A DNA stretch of 64,000 bases from JAGLQA01 sp023135565 (GCA_030639305.1 DAOWCY010000003.1:47776-111775); one strand, 5' to 3'. Shown: positions 1 through 9,121, counted from the stretch's first letter. The notes: generated by a model from the letters alone, not told the origin. Numbers and translations: made by a program.

Positions 1-129
1 TCTAAAGGGAATGAGGTAAAATACATGGAGGTCACTTATTACCGGGAAAAAGGGGCTGGCAGCCCCATCCCATAAGGGGCACGGATTTGCAAAAACTCCA
101 GGTATAACAGCTTTGCAGTGGTTTTTTTT

Positions 130-187
130 GCACAGGAAAAGGAGTAGTGGAATGTTTGGAAGGGCATTCCATTACTCCTGCCTGTGC
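130..187. repeat. Long imperfect hairpin upstream of the first gene
   Basis: Left arm 130-154 (GCACAGG...GGAGTAGTGGAATG) pairs with right arm 165-187 (CATTCCATTACTCC...CCTGTGC) around a 10-nt loop, with a few mismatches mid-stem. No T-run follows, so it is not a classical intrinsic terminator. It may be a REP-like element or the leader structure of the next gene. Confidence 0.6.
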
Positions 188-218
188 GAGAAGCGAACTG
201 GATTTAAAGGTGATTATA

Positions 219-1001
219 ATGAGCAGGAATAAAGCAAAAACCAAAAAAACAAAAGTGATCGAGAACCTTTACCTATATGAATTTATCGACGAAGACGCCA
301 TACTACCGGACACCATAACGGTAATGGTCCAGGGCAGCCGGGCGCTTTTGATCGATACCGCTTACCCGGAATACGCCGAACATGTAAAAAAGGACCTCGA
401 AGAGCAGGGAATCTCGGTGGAAATTATTATACTTTCACACTATCACTCCGATCATGTCAGCGGCTGTGCGGTTTTTACCCCGTGCGAAATCTACGCCGGC
501 GAACATTTTGAACACAGTTATAACAATTGCCGCATCTGGGAACCCGGTTACACCTATGTCAAACCGCAGCACTTGATAAAAGACGGTGATTCCCTCTCGT
601 TCGGTGATTTCGAACTGGAATTCCTTTATGCGCCGGGGCACAGCCCCTGCGGTGTGATAACGAAAATTACGGAGAGGATTGTTCATATAGGGGATTTAAT
701 CATGATGTCTAAGAATAACCGGGCGGTTCTTCCCTTCATAGCGGACGGCGGTAATTTTGCCGGGCACATACAGAGCCTGGAACTTTTAAAAAAGATAGAG
801 CCGGAAATAGTTGTAGTGCCGCATGGCGGACGAATTGAGAATAAAGAAAACATCGAAAAAGAAATAGAGGATCGAATTTATTACTTAGAACAGACCTCCA
901 GTGCCATGGGCACACTGCCTTTGCCGGCCTGTTTGAAGGAAAATATTTCCGCCTACGATCATCTTGAATTTCACGATACCAACCTGACGCGGCTTTTTTG
1001 A
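219..1001 (+). CDS. Metallo-beta-lactamase (MBL) fold hydrolase
   Basis: A 260-aa single-domain MBL-fold protein. The metal motif SHYHSDH lies at residues 73-79 (H74, H76, D78, H79). Further ligand motifs are PGHSPCGV, IGDL and a C-terminal VPHGG, so a di-zinc hydrolase is expected. No signal peptide is visible and the protein should be cytosolic. ATG 219 is chosen because AAAGG at 206-210 lies 8 nt upstream; an earlier in-frame ATG at 147 falls inside the hairpin and adds an unconserved tail. It precedes an NRPS fragment, and MBL-fold hydrolases are sometimes found beside peptide synthetases, but the substrate cannot be told from the sequence. Glyoxalase II-like and quorum-quenching-like members of the fold are alternatives. 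Confidence 0.85.
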   Translation: MSRNKAKTKKTKVIENLYLYEFIDEDAILPDTITVMVQGSRALLIDTAYPEYAEHVKKDLEEQGISVEIIILSHYHSDHVSGCAVFTPCEIYAGEHFEHSYNNCRIWEPGYTYVKPQHLIKDGDSLSFGDFELEFLYAPGHSPCGVITKITERIVHIGDLIMMSKNNRAVLPFIADGGNFAGHIQSLELLKKIEPEIVVVPHGGRIENKENIEKEIEDRIYYLEQTSSAMGTLPLPACLKENISAYDHLEFHDTNLTRLF

Positions 1002-1324
1002 AGTATTAACCTAACTAACAAGGTTTTCGCTGCCGGATAGTAGTGTAGGGAGATTTTCACAAATTATTATTGTACTGCCGGCGGAGCTGCGTTTTTTTAT
1101 AGATGGAAGATAGGGGAGGGGGAACCATGAAAATTGTTACAACTGCTATTCGAACTAACCGGTTTGTCTCGAAAAGCAGGCAGCATCGTAGTATACGACT
1201 TTTTTTCGAGAGAAAAAAATAAAAATCTATTTTTATTTGGAGTAAGGATACCGTACTTTTATTTTAGAAAGCCGCAGTAGGAAAGGATCTCGGGACAGGC
1301 AGCTATTGGCGTCGCCTGTAATAA
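1002..1324. other. Intergenic stretch before the NRPS fragment
   Basis: No confident gene. A 31-codon ORF at 1127-1222 (starts MKIVTTAIRTN) has a strong GGAGGGGG upstream but no recognisable family. The downstream NRPS frame is closed by TAA at 1322-1324, so the earlier adenylation-domain sequence is missing rather than continuing here. Confidence 0.4.
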
Positions 1325-3931
1325 TTTTCACGGTTTCCAGGATTAGAGCATGAGTCGGTCAAAGATGCGGTAGTAGTGGACCTCGACACAGCAGAAGGAG
1401 AGAAGTATTTGTGCGCCTATGTAGTGGCGGAGGGCAGTGCGGATCAGGAAGTTAGCAGCACTTGGCTTGATTTTAGCGATTTAGAAGAAATAAAAAAGCA
1501 GTTAAATCCCGTGCTGCGCGAGTACCTATCCAGGACGCTGCATGATTATATGATACCTTCCCGGGTTGTGTTTTTGGATAATATTCTTTTGAGTCCCAAC
1601 GGCAAAGTAGACCGCCGGGCTTTACCCGAGCCTGAGTTTGAGGCGACGGCGGTTCAGTATGCCCCTCCCCGCAGCGAAACAGAAAAGAAATTAGCGGCAA
1701 TATGGTCGGAAGTATTGTTCGGTACTGCAGGCGCAGCAGACGACGAGTCGCCGCCGGTCAGTATAGACGCCAATTTTTTCGAGATAGGCGGTCACTCTTT
1801 AAAAGCCACCATGCTGGCAGCCAAAATTCACAAAGCATTTAATGTTAACATCAAACTGGCCGACATATTCAGGAAACCCTCCATCAGGGGGTTGGCTTCA
1901 CTTATTGCAGCGGCAGCGGGAATAGCAGGAAATTCATATATGCCCATAGAACCGGCAGCGGAAAAAGAATACTATCCTTTATCTTCCGCCCAGGAACGGT
2001 TATATTTGCTGCACCGTATAGCTCCCGGCACCGGCTATAACATGCCTGCTTTTATGATCGCAGCAGGCCACATAGATAAACAAAGATTTAAAGACACCTT
2101 CTTAAAATTAATCCAGCGCCACGAAAGTTTCAGGACGTCTTTCGAAATGCGCCGGGGAGAACCTGTACAAATCGTACATCCGACCGGCAAAATCGAATTC
2201 GATATCGAGTATTATGATTTAGCCGCGGAGCAAACCGGCCCCCCCATGCAGTCGCCGGCAGCAGCCAAAACCGAAGACGACGAAAATTATAAAGATTACA
2301 CAATTCAGCATTTCGCTCGCCGTTTTATTCGTTCTTTCGATCTATTAAAGGCTCCTCTTTTTAGGGTAGGGTTGGTAAAATTACCGCCTGCATTAGGATC
2401 CGGAGCCGTTCACCAGGAGACTAAGGGTGCACCTCCAGAAATCACCGGGGGAGGCTCTCCCGGGGCAGGCGGAGGTGCGCCTGCTTTTCTCCTGGTTTTA
2501 GACATGCACCATATTATTTCAGACGGTACTTCCATGGGCATATTTATCGAAGAGTTTATGTCACTTTACGGAGGCGAACTATTGCCTGTGCCCTTGCTGC
2601 AATACCGGGATTTTGCGGATTGGCAGCGGCGTGAGCGTTTTCGAGACGCCGCGAAAAAAAAGCTGCAGCAGCAGGAAAAATACTGGTTGAAGCGTTTGGC
2701 CGGTGAAATACCGGTATTAAATTTACCTTATGATTATGCCCGCCCCTTAACCCAGAGTTTCGCCGGGGATACAGCCCGTTTCGAGATAGGAGAAGAAGAA
2801 ACCGCGGCCCTAAGCCGAATGGCTTTAAAAAACAATGCCACATTGTATATGGTGCTGCTTTCCATATTTAACATTTTGTTGGCGAAATTGAGCGGGCAGG
2901 AGGATATCCTGGTGGGCACGCCTGTTTCCGGGCGCAGTCATCCCGATACGGAGCGGGTAATCGGTATGTTTGTCAATACCCTGGTACTGAGGAATGAGAC
3001 TGCGGGTGAAGATACCTATGTCCGCTGCTTAGAAGAAGTGAGGGAAAATACGCTGGCTGCATTCGATAACCGGGACTATCAATTCGAAGACCTGATAGAA
3101 AAAGTTGGCGCGGAGATCAAACGGGACGTTAGCCGTAATCCTTTATTCGATGTCATGTTTGCTTTACAGAACCTGGACCTGCCTGCTGTTGAAATACCGG
3201 GTTTAACGTTGAAACCCTATCTTCACCGGAATAGCATAGCGAAGTTCGATATGACCTTAACTTGCGAAGAAACCGGGAAGAATCTTAATTTCTCGCTGGA
3301 GTATTGTACGAAGCTTTTCAAAGAAGAGACCATAACAAGAATCATCATTCATTTTAGGAATATAACGGCAGCGGTGTTGGAAAACCCCGGGGTAAAGATT
3401 GCGGATATAGAGATGATGCCGCCGCAGGAGAAAGCACGGCTGCTGCTTGAATTTAACGAAACGGCTGTGTCTTTTCCCGCGGATAAGACGATTCACCGGT
3501 TATTTGAGGAACAGGTAGAGAAGTACCCGGACCATACTGCGATAGTAGAAAAAAGGGATGCTGCTCTCAGCTACCGGCAATTCGATGAAGAAGCCGGAAG
3601 TTTGGCCGGATTATTAATAAAAAAGGGTTTAGAAACCGGTGATATTGCGGCTATTTTGTTGGAGCGTTCCATACGGATGGTTACGGTTGTGTTTGCCGTA
3701 TTAAAAGCAGGCGGGGTTTACCTGCCCATCGATCCCGGTTACCCGGCGGAGAGGAAGCGCTATATTCTGAAAGACAGCGGAGCAAAAGTGCTGCTTACCG
3801 GCAGGGAGATATTTGCCGCGGGTGAAAAAATCGAACATAAGCACGGTGAGACGATATTTTTAGATGAGTACGCTCCCGGGAAAGAAAAGGGAAAAGTCGA
3901 TCATGATGCGAACCTCACCCGGAAACGATGA
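1325..3931 (+). pseudogene. Non-ribosomal peptide synthetase fragment (A-end, PCP, C, A-start)
   Basis: The frame opens right after TAA 1322 without a start codon; the first in-frame GTG is 1376. It encodes in order: the end of an adenylation domain (HESVKDAVVVD ... LSPNGKVDRRALP); a carrier domain with phosphopantetheine serine motif FFEIGGHSLKA (about 1779-1806); a condensation domain starting YYPLSSAQERLYLL with active site MHHIISDG (about 2505-2530); and the first 150 residues of a second adenylation domain (LSYRQFDEEAG, LKAGGVYLPIDPGYP). It then stops abruptly in DHDANLTRKR, residues encoded by a dispersed repeat at 3895-3935. A functional synthetase would need complete A domains and a release domain, so this is an internal leftover of a larger gene. 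An 18-residue Gly/Pro-rich insertion before the HH motif is unusual. Confidence 0.88.
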
Positions 3932-3935
3932 AATA
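3895..3935 (+). repeat. GATCATGATGCG dispersed repeat, copy 1
   Basis: GATCATGATGCG-n2-CCTCACCCGGAAACGA followed by TGAAAT. The same ~40-bp sequence recurs at about 19238-19290 (reverse), 50976-51032 and 57229-57272 (reverse). Here it supplies the last codons and stop of the NRPS fragment. Confidence 0.75.
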
Positions 3936-4117
3936 ACCCCCTAATTAAACCAGTTCATTCCCAAAACTGAATATTTACTCAAAAGTATCTTGAATTTCTT
4001 TTCCATATGTGATAAAAATATTCTCCAGGTGGAATCAGCATTGTTTAAGATGCCCTACCAGGGGCTTGGCTTTTTCTCAAATACTTGTTTTTTTAACGCA
4101 TTTACGGAGTATTAATT

Positions 4118-4855
4118 GTGGCGATTAAAAATTACTTTAAGCAGCTTATCTGCATCGGTCGCGGTAATAGTCAGAATATAAATTTCTTCGGCAGCAGCAA
4201 AGATAAGAATTCCCAAAGAGATAAGAGAGAGGAACCGGTTACAAAAATCCTCATTCTTTCGGCAAATCCTATAGGTACCGAACGTTTGCGTTTTGATCAA
4301 GAAATTCGGGATATAGAAGAGGGGCTGCGTCTGTCCAAATATCGCGATAAATTTGAAATAAAGACCAGCCCGGCTATACGCTTCAAAGACCTACGCAGAG
4401 AGTTGTTAGCCTATCGGCCACACATCGTTCATTTTATCGGACATGGAGAAGTTGACGGTGTGAAAGTGGAAGATAACACAGGAAATGCGGTGCGTATTGC
4501 GCCGGAAGTACTGTCGGGGTTATTGAAACTTTTTTCAAACCGGGCCGATCGGATCCGGTGTGTCGTTCTCAGCGCCTGCTATTCGGCAGCCCAGGCGGAA
4601 GACATCAACCGGCATATCGATTATGTTATCGGTATGTGGGATAAAATAATGGATAAGGCGGCCATCGAATTCGCTGTGGGCTTTTACGATGCATTGGGTG
4701 CCGGTGAGCCGGTAGAACGGGCCTTTGATTTCGGCTGCAATGCCATTCACCAAGCGTACCCAGATTTCCCGGCACATATGATCCCGGTTTTGAAAATAAG
4801 AGAGAATTCTAAAGGATGGGCGCCCTGGAGCTCAGGGAAGGAGAAGGATGTGTAA
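4118..4855 (+). CDS. CHAT-domain (caspase-like) protein
   Basis: A 245-aa protein starting at GTG with CGGAG 8 nt upstream. After a polar N-terminal segment of about 40 residues, it carries a CHAT domain from ILILSANP to about residue 235. The predicted dyad is His109 in HFIGHGE and Cys154 in LSACYS; GMWDKIMDKAAIEFAVGFYDAL is interrupted here only by normal CHAT helices. CHAT domains are caspase-clan cysteine peptidases and often act as effectors in bacterial conflict systems. Its stop overlaps the start of the pentapeptide-repeat gene by 8 nt, so the two are co-translated. The absence of a sensor domain on this chain suggests that the partner supplies sensing, or is the substrate; that is inference. 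Confidence 0.85.
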   Translation: MAIKNYFKQLICIGRGNSQNINFFGSSKDKNSQRDKREEPVTKILILSANPIGTERLRFDQEIRDIEEGLRLSKYRDKFEIKTSPAIRFKDLRRELLAYRPHIVHFIGHGEVDGVKVEDNTGNAVRIAPEVLSGLLKLFSNRADRIRCVVLSACYSAAQAEDINRHIDYVIGMWDKIMDKAAIEFAVGFYDALGAGEPVERAFDFGCNAIHQAYPDFPAHMIPVLKIRENSKGWAPWSSGKEKDV

Positions 4856-6491
4856 TCATAAATATACCATCGAACGTTCCCGTTATGGTTTCAATGGCGA
4901 TAACTGCCCTTATACTGAAATGTACCGTGTTTGGGCGAAGGATATAAAAACCGCGAAAAACCCCATGGACTCCGGCCTGGAATTACCCCTGGACAAAAAC
5001 GGGGTGTGCCTTTTCCACAGTAATGATTTCGATTGGAAGCGGGAAAATAAATTTCTTCAACGGTTTTTGCAATTGGTGCGATTATTGGACGAATATGACG
5101 GCAAGGATTTTTATGATTTTGCTGAGTTTGTATTTGTGGGTGAGGGGTTAGAAGCAAAAAAGGGTGGGATTTTATATGCATTGGTATTCTCTAAGATTCT
5201 TTTCAGCAAATATGCGCAATTCATAGGCTCAACTTTTGCCGACTCCACTCAGTTCCATGCAGTAACATTCGAAAAAGGCGCAAATTTTGAATGTGCAATC
5301 TTCAAAGATACATTAGGCATGCAGGAATGCTCGGTGATTAGTTCAAGTTTTGACAAAATTGTTTTTGAGAAAAACGTTCATTTTCAAGATGTCCAGTTTT
5401 TAGGGGGCTATGCGACTTTTACGTATACCGTTTTTGATAAGAGTGTATTTTTTAGGGAGTGTAAATTTGAAGAGATGACGATTTTTTCGAATGCCGTTTT
5501 CAATCGATCGAAAGATGCCGCTTTTGCAGCAATATTTAGCGACACCGCATTTAAAAATACCGTTTCTTTTACAGACAGTAAATTTTTCTGCCCGGTTGAG
5601 TTCCGAAAGGTCACATTTAGCTTAAATGTGGAATTTATCGATACCTTTTTTGGTGCATCGAAATCGGCAATGCGATACAATCAATCCGACATCTCCTTTA
5701 ATAATATCCTTTTGAACGAGAACGGAGTAATGGTCTTTGAAAGTACCGACTCTGAAAACAAGATGTTTAGTGAAACTGATGCAGTTTTTTCTTTTAAAGA
5801 AGATGTTAAGGGTATCATCAGGTTTAAAAACGTAAATTTCAATAATATTTCCAATGTATCGCGGAAATTATTAAGAAGATTGGAATCGGAAGGCAAAGTG
5901 GAGATCGGTCCCGGTTGTATCAAATATCGTTTCCAAACTGAGATCAGGACCATTCCCATTGCTAAAGACAATCAATTTTTGATCGTGGAGCTTGCTCAGA
6001 CATTTACAAATTATTTTACGGCGGAAAACGGGATGAACCTGGGCATTGAAATTGTTGCCAGAGAGGAAGATGAGATACGTTTTTTTTATTTTACCGATGA
6101 AGACATTACGGAGGATGAATTCCTGGGCCGGTTAAAAAAGACAGAGCACGATTTATGGCGTTTAATTTCTCACGGGCCGGGTAGGGTTCAGAAGGCTTTA
6201 AAGGGAAAAAACGATTCCAACAATCAATCCCGGAGGGCAGAAGAAAACGCGCTTATTAATGCCGTTGATGGACTGGCATCGTTGATGAGTATTAATTTCA
6301 GGGTAGCCATACGAATCGGCTGTGGGAAATGGAAGAAAGAAGATACCCGGGCCCTGGTAAATGCGATACGTTTTAACGTTACGGAACCGGTGATTCATGC
6401 TGGCCCACTGCATCAGGTCATTATTAACAAATTCAATCAAAATGTATTATGGGGCAAAGGCACTACGCAAACGATGGATATTCAGCAATAA
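4848..6491 (+). CDS. Pentapeptide-repeat protein with unknown C-terminal domain
   Basis: A 547-aa protein. Residues 1-110 form a unique Cys-containing N-terminus. About 115-310 contain pentapeptide-type repeats with Phe or Leu every five residues (AQFIGSTFADSTQF, KGANFECAIF, VHFQDVQF), predicting a right-handed quadrilateral beta-helix. About 360-547 is an alpha/beta region I do not recognise; its end (ALINAVDGLASLM ... INKFNQNVLWGKG) resembles effector-associated domains found beside CHAT and STAND proteins, but this is weak. ATG 4848 overlaps the CHAT gene, indicating a two-gene operon. Possible roles are a target-recognition scaffold for the peptidase, a peptidase substrate or a DNA-mimic inhibitor. 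No membrane segments are seen. Confidence 0.75.
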   Translation: MCNHKYTIERSRYGFNGDNCPYTEMYRVWAKDIKTAKNPMDSGLELPLDKNGVCLFHSNDFDWKRENKFLQRFLQLVRLLDEYDGKDFYDFAEFVFVGEGLEAKKGGILYALVFSKILFSKYAQFIGSTFADSTQFHAVTFEKGANFECAIFKDTLGMQECSVISSSFDKIVFEKNVHFQDVQFLGGYATFTYTVFDKSVFFRECKFEEMTIFSNAVFNRSKDAAFAAIFSDTAFKNTVSFTDSKFFCPVEFRKVTFSLNVEFIDTFFGASKSAMRYNQSDISFNNILLNENGVMVFESTDSENKMFSETDAVFSFKEDVKGIIRFKNVNFNNISNVSRKLLRRLESEGKVEIGPGCIKYRFQTEIRTIPIAKDNQFLIVELAQTFTNYFTAENGMNLGIEIVAREEDEIRFFYFTDEDITEDEFLGRLKKTEHDLWRLISHGPGRVQKALKGKNDSNNQSRRAEENALINAVDGLASLMSINFRVAIRIGCGKWKKEDTRALVNAIRFNVTEPVIHAGPLHQVIINKFNQNVLWGKGTTQTMDIQQ

Positions 6492-6543
6492 AAAAACCGG
6501 GGGCACTTGTTAGAACCGCCTTGAGGAAAAAAGGAAAAAAAAA

Positions 6544-6586
6544 GGGGACAGGCGAGTAATAAACCTTAAAGTCACTGCCTGTCCCC
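6544..6586. repeat. GGGGACAGGC inverted-repeat (REP-like) hairpin
   Basis: Arms GGGGACAGGC (6544-6553) and GCCTGTCCCC (6577-6586) form a 10-bp perfect stem with a 23-nt loop just after the pentapeptide gene. Related single arms occur near 6774-6785, 6829, 11036, 15362, 18230, 19279, 26351 and 63970, so this is a dispersed REP-like family. Confidence 0.7.
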
Positions 6587-6609
6587 CAGGCGCTATCCGG
6601 TTTTTTAAA

Positions 6610-6771
6610 TTATTCCGGTTTGCAGTTCGGCGGAGTCGTATTACAACAGGGAAGCCCGGTATCACAGCTTGCACCGATTTCGGTCTTATCACCGCCTGCC
6701 CGGCTTTTTTTCATCTCCTTAGAACTCAAATTCGCGACGGTTACTTTGTTTAACTTGAACGCAGATTTTTT
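6610..6771 (-). pseudogene. RiPP precursor remnant with class I lanthipeptide-type leader
   Basis: The minus-strand frame reads KKSAFKLNKVTVANLSSKEM, then KKSRAGG and a 26-residue Cys-rich core (GASCDTGLPCCNTTPPNC). FKLNKVTVANL plus a terminal GG matches the leaders of class I lanthipeptide-like precursors common in Bacteroidota and Aminicenantes. Family leaders begin M-K-K, but here the residue before KKS is Ala, coded within a GGGGACAGGC repeat that has replaced the start codon. In-frame upstream ATGs (to 6864) lack a Shine-Dalgarno and would add unrelated residues. No modification enzyme is adjacent; the intact paralogues lie at 23.3-23.7 kb. Confidence 0.65.
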
Positions 6772-6907
6772 GGCCTGTCCCCCAAAATTCCCAAAAATTC
6801 CCATTTGGTGAAAATAGGAAAGAAGGTGACAGGCGGAAAATCCCCGGCATAGTCTAATTGTCAAACCACTGCCGGAGGTTTACCGGGAATCAGGGGGAAG
6901 TTTTTAG

Positions 6908-6936
6908 TTGACATTTGCGTCGAATTTGATTATATT
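6908..6936 (+). promoter_or_regulatory. Sigma70 promoter for the Phd-type gene
   Basis: TTGACA (6908-6913), a 17-nt spacer, TATATT (6931-6936). An AGGAGG at 6961-6966 precedes ATG 6972. Confidence 0.8.
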
Positions 6937-6971
6937 AAGAAATGCTGCATATTAATAATTAGGAGGTTATC

Positions 6972-7256
6972 ATGGATACTGTCGGCGTAAATTACCTGAG
7001 AAAAAACCTGACAACTTTTTTAAGGAAAGTTGAGAAAGGTGAAAGCATCGTGATTACTTCCCGGGGACATGAAGTTGCCTTATTGGTTCCTCCCAAAAAG
7101 AAAATGGAAAAAGCCAGGAGAATACTGGAAGAACTCCGCAAAACAGCTTTTGTCGGTGATGTGATTTCGCCGGTCACAGGGGATTGGGAGTTTCGGATAG
7201 GCTGCAAAATAAATAAACGCCTGTTCCAGGAAGTACTATGCCGACATCGAGACTAA
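6972..7256 (+). CDS. Phd/YefM-family antitoxin (orphan)
   Basis: A 94-aa protein beginning VGVNYLRKNLTTFLRKVEKGESIVITSRG with VALLVPP, split here only for display: the pattern of a Phd/YefM DNA-binding N-terminus followed by a toxin-binding tail (TAFVGDVISPV). Such antitoxins normally sit immediately before a PIN or RelE toxin. No toxin follows; the next 80 bp hold only a 28-codon ORF (starts MPTSRLTINLP, 7238-7324). The last 20 residues after GDWEF look like read-through into unrelated sequence, so the original toxin has probably been deleted. It has a strong promoter and ribosome site, so it is likely still expressed. Confidence 0.8.
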   Translation: MDTVGVNYLRKNLTTFLRKVEKGESIVITSRGHEVALLVPPKKKMEKARRILEELRKTAFVGDVISPVTGDWEFRIGCKINKRLFQEVLCRHRD

Positions 7257-7333
7257 CAATTAACCTGCCGGGACCGGCAGCAGCTTTCCGTAAAAATAAG
7301 AATCGTGCGCGGGAATTATTATAGGATAAAAAA

Positions 7334-8455
7334 ATGGAACGTTTATTTCCTACAGGCGTCCCGGTGTTAGGCAAAGACCTGGCCGGACGTCACAAAGAAA
7401 AAGAAAGAGTGAAACAACTACTCAAATCAGGACAGAGCGTCGTCCTGTTCGGTCCCAGGAGAATCGGGAAAACTTCACTGGCCCTGACGGTTTTAGATGA
7501 ACTAAAAAAAGAAAAATTCTTCGTGGGACATGTGGATGTCTTCGAGTCCGCAACGCTGCCTATTTTTTCGCAGCGAATGGTCGAGACTGTGCTGGCCAAT
7601 AAGAAACTGGCGAAAACTATCCGGGCTCTAAAAGATGGTTTGTCTACCGCCATCTCGAAAATCGAGATCAAAAATGTAGTCAATGATTTCGAGTGGATTT
7701 TGAAGTTTGCTGAAAAAGATGCTGAGGCATATGATCTTTTTTCCAACGCCCTGGATTTCCCGGAGCAATTTGCAAAAAAACACCGCCGTCACATGGTATT
7801 GTTTATCGACGAAATCGGGGACATCGACAAGTTTAACGGCACTGAATTTATAAAATTGATGAGAAGCAAATTTCAACTACACAGCCATGTTACCTATTTA
7901 TTTGCCGGTAGTCATGAAAGTGTGGTTAAGAATGTATTTATAAAAAAATCCGGCGTATTTTACCGGTTTGCCCAACTTTGTGGAGTGGCTGCCATCGAGA
8001 AAGTTTCTTTCAAAGCATTTTTAAAGAACAAGTTTAAGGAAGTGAATTTAGATGTCCGGGAGACGGCTCTCGATGCCGTGCTGGAACTAACCGAAGGCCA
8101 TCCTTATTATACGCAGCTTTTGTGCAGGGAACTCTATTTTTACGCCCTAAGCAAAGGAAAGCCTATTGACAGCGAGGCTGTGGAAATCGCTATAGATGAA
8201 GTGATCCGCATAGAAGAATTGTATTTCAGTACTTTGTGGGAAGAGGTGAGTAAGAATTCGGCCCAGGTGACTGTCCTGTTGGCTATAGTGGAGAATAGGG
8301 GAAGCCTGTTTCACAGCGACCTGAAAAAAAAGATAAATGTCACCCGCACATTAACTCAACTGAAAAAGCGGGGTATTGTCGAAAAAAACGAAAATAACCG
8401 GTATGAATTTACCGATCCTTTGTTCAAGGAATACATCAAAGTAAGGCTGCTGTAA
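7334..8455 (+). CDS. AAA/STAND-type ATPase (archaeal-ATPase-like)
   Basis: A 373-aa P-loop ATPase. The opening FPTGVPVLGKDLAGRHKE resembles the prokaryotic ATPase family first defined in archaea (Pfam PF01637-like). Walker A is GPRRIGKTSL near residue 40 and Walker B is HMVLFIDEIGD near residue 155. TYLFAGSHES is a sensor-like strand, and GHPYYTQLLCRELY is the family's lid helix. A winged-helix C-terminus (LFHSDLKKKINVTRTLTQLKKRG) ends the protein. These ATPases are common orphan mobile or conflict genes; the target is unknown. AGGAT lies 7 nt before the ATG. A perfect palindrome follows the stop. Confidence 0.85.
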   Translation: MERLFPTGVPVLGKDLAGRHKEKERVKQLLKSGQSVVLFGPRRIGKTSLALTVLDELKKEKFFVGHVDVFESATLPIFSQRMVETVLANKKLAKTIRALKDGLSTAISKIEIKNVVNDFEWILKFAEKDAEAYDLFSNALDFPEQFAKKHRRHMVLFIDEIGDIDKFNGTEFIKLMRSKFQLHSHVTYLFAGSHESVVKNVFIKKSGVFYRFAQLCGVAAIEKVSFKAFLKNKFKEVNLDVRETALDAVLELTEGHPYYTQLLCRELYFYALSKGKPIDSEAVEIAIDEVIRIEELYFSTLWEEVSKNSAQVTVLLAIVENRGSLFHSDLKKKINVTRTLTQLKKRGIVEKNENNRYEFTDPLFKEYIKVRLL

Positions 8456-8470
8456 AAGGCTTTTTAAAAG

Positions 8471-8507
8471 GGGTACACCCCCCTGTAGCCTACAGGGGGG
8501 TGTACCC
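8471..8507. terminator. Perfect 18-bp palindromic hairpin after the ATPase gene
   Basis: GGGTACACCCCCCTGTAG (8471-8488) and its exact reverse complement (8490-8507) are separated by one base. It lies 15 nt after the stop codon and could block transcription, but there is no T-tract, so terminator function is uncertain. Confidence 0.5.
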
Positions 8508-8737
8508 TTCGAAAACAAAGGCAGAGAGATGGTTTTCACGGTTTGTGGTATTTTTTATCATTTTGATAGATAGGATGGCGGCTGGTTTTATGACAATTTT
8601 TTAACGAGAATCCCTGCGCAGGATTTATGAAAAATTTGTGTAATTTGTGTAATCAGTGGGCTGGTTTACAGCCTGTTAGACATCTCCCCTCATCATTCAT
8701 AACTCATAATTCAGCCCGTGAGCGCAGCGAACGAATC

Positions 8738-9121
8738 CTAATGCGTTCTTTCGCTGCCGATAGCCAGGGCATACTTCTTTAAAATTTCGCCCTTCATGAC
8801 GTGTCCGTCTAAAATAGCCTTGATTTTCTCGGCGCTGAGGTCTACATATTTTACCGGCGCTTCACCGGTTATCTCCACTGTGGCCATGGGTTCGCGGCTG
8901 CAAAGCCCGGCACAGCCGGAGGTGGTGACGATCACATCGTCTATTTCGGCTGTCTCTATCTCCTTCATTAATACGGTGAGGATGTCCCGCGCCCCGGCTG
9001 CGATGCCACAAGTACCCATATGAACCGTCATTTTCGCCCTGGATTTTTCCTGCCTTAAACCGGCAGTACGCCTGACATTATCCCTGATTTTCTCTAAGTC
9101 GCCGATCTTTAATTTTTTCAT
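8738..9121 (-). CDS. Thioredoxin-like [2Fe-2S] ferredoxin, HndB-like
   Basis: A 127-aa protein with an N-terminal helix, GTCGIAAGARDI around residue 38 and SGCAGLCSREP around residue 70. These Cys-containing segments define the HndB-type thioredoxin-like ferredoxins of NAD(P)-linked [FeFe]-hydrogenase operons. It would pass electrons between NuoE/NuoF-like subunits. It shares strand and theme with the PHP and NuoE-like genes upstream, but the hydrogenase catalytic subunit is not here. The N-terminal MKKLKIGDLEKIRD matches the family start. Confidence is high for the family and lower for the physiological partner. Confidence 0.85.
   Translation of the reverse strand: MKKLKIGDLEKIRDNVRRTAGLRQEKSRAKMTVHMGTCGIAAGARDILTVLMKEIETAEIDDVIVTTSGCAGLCSREPMATVEITGEAPVKYVDLSAEKIKAILDGHVMKGEILKKYALAIGSERTH

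Noticed and set aside
32..244. 70-codon minus-strand ORF at the window start
   Set aside because: It overlaps the hairpin and the start of the MBL gene and shows no protein-like signature beyond low-complexity hydrophobics.
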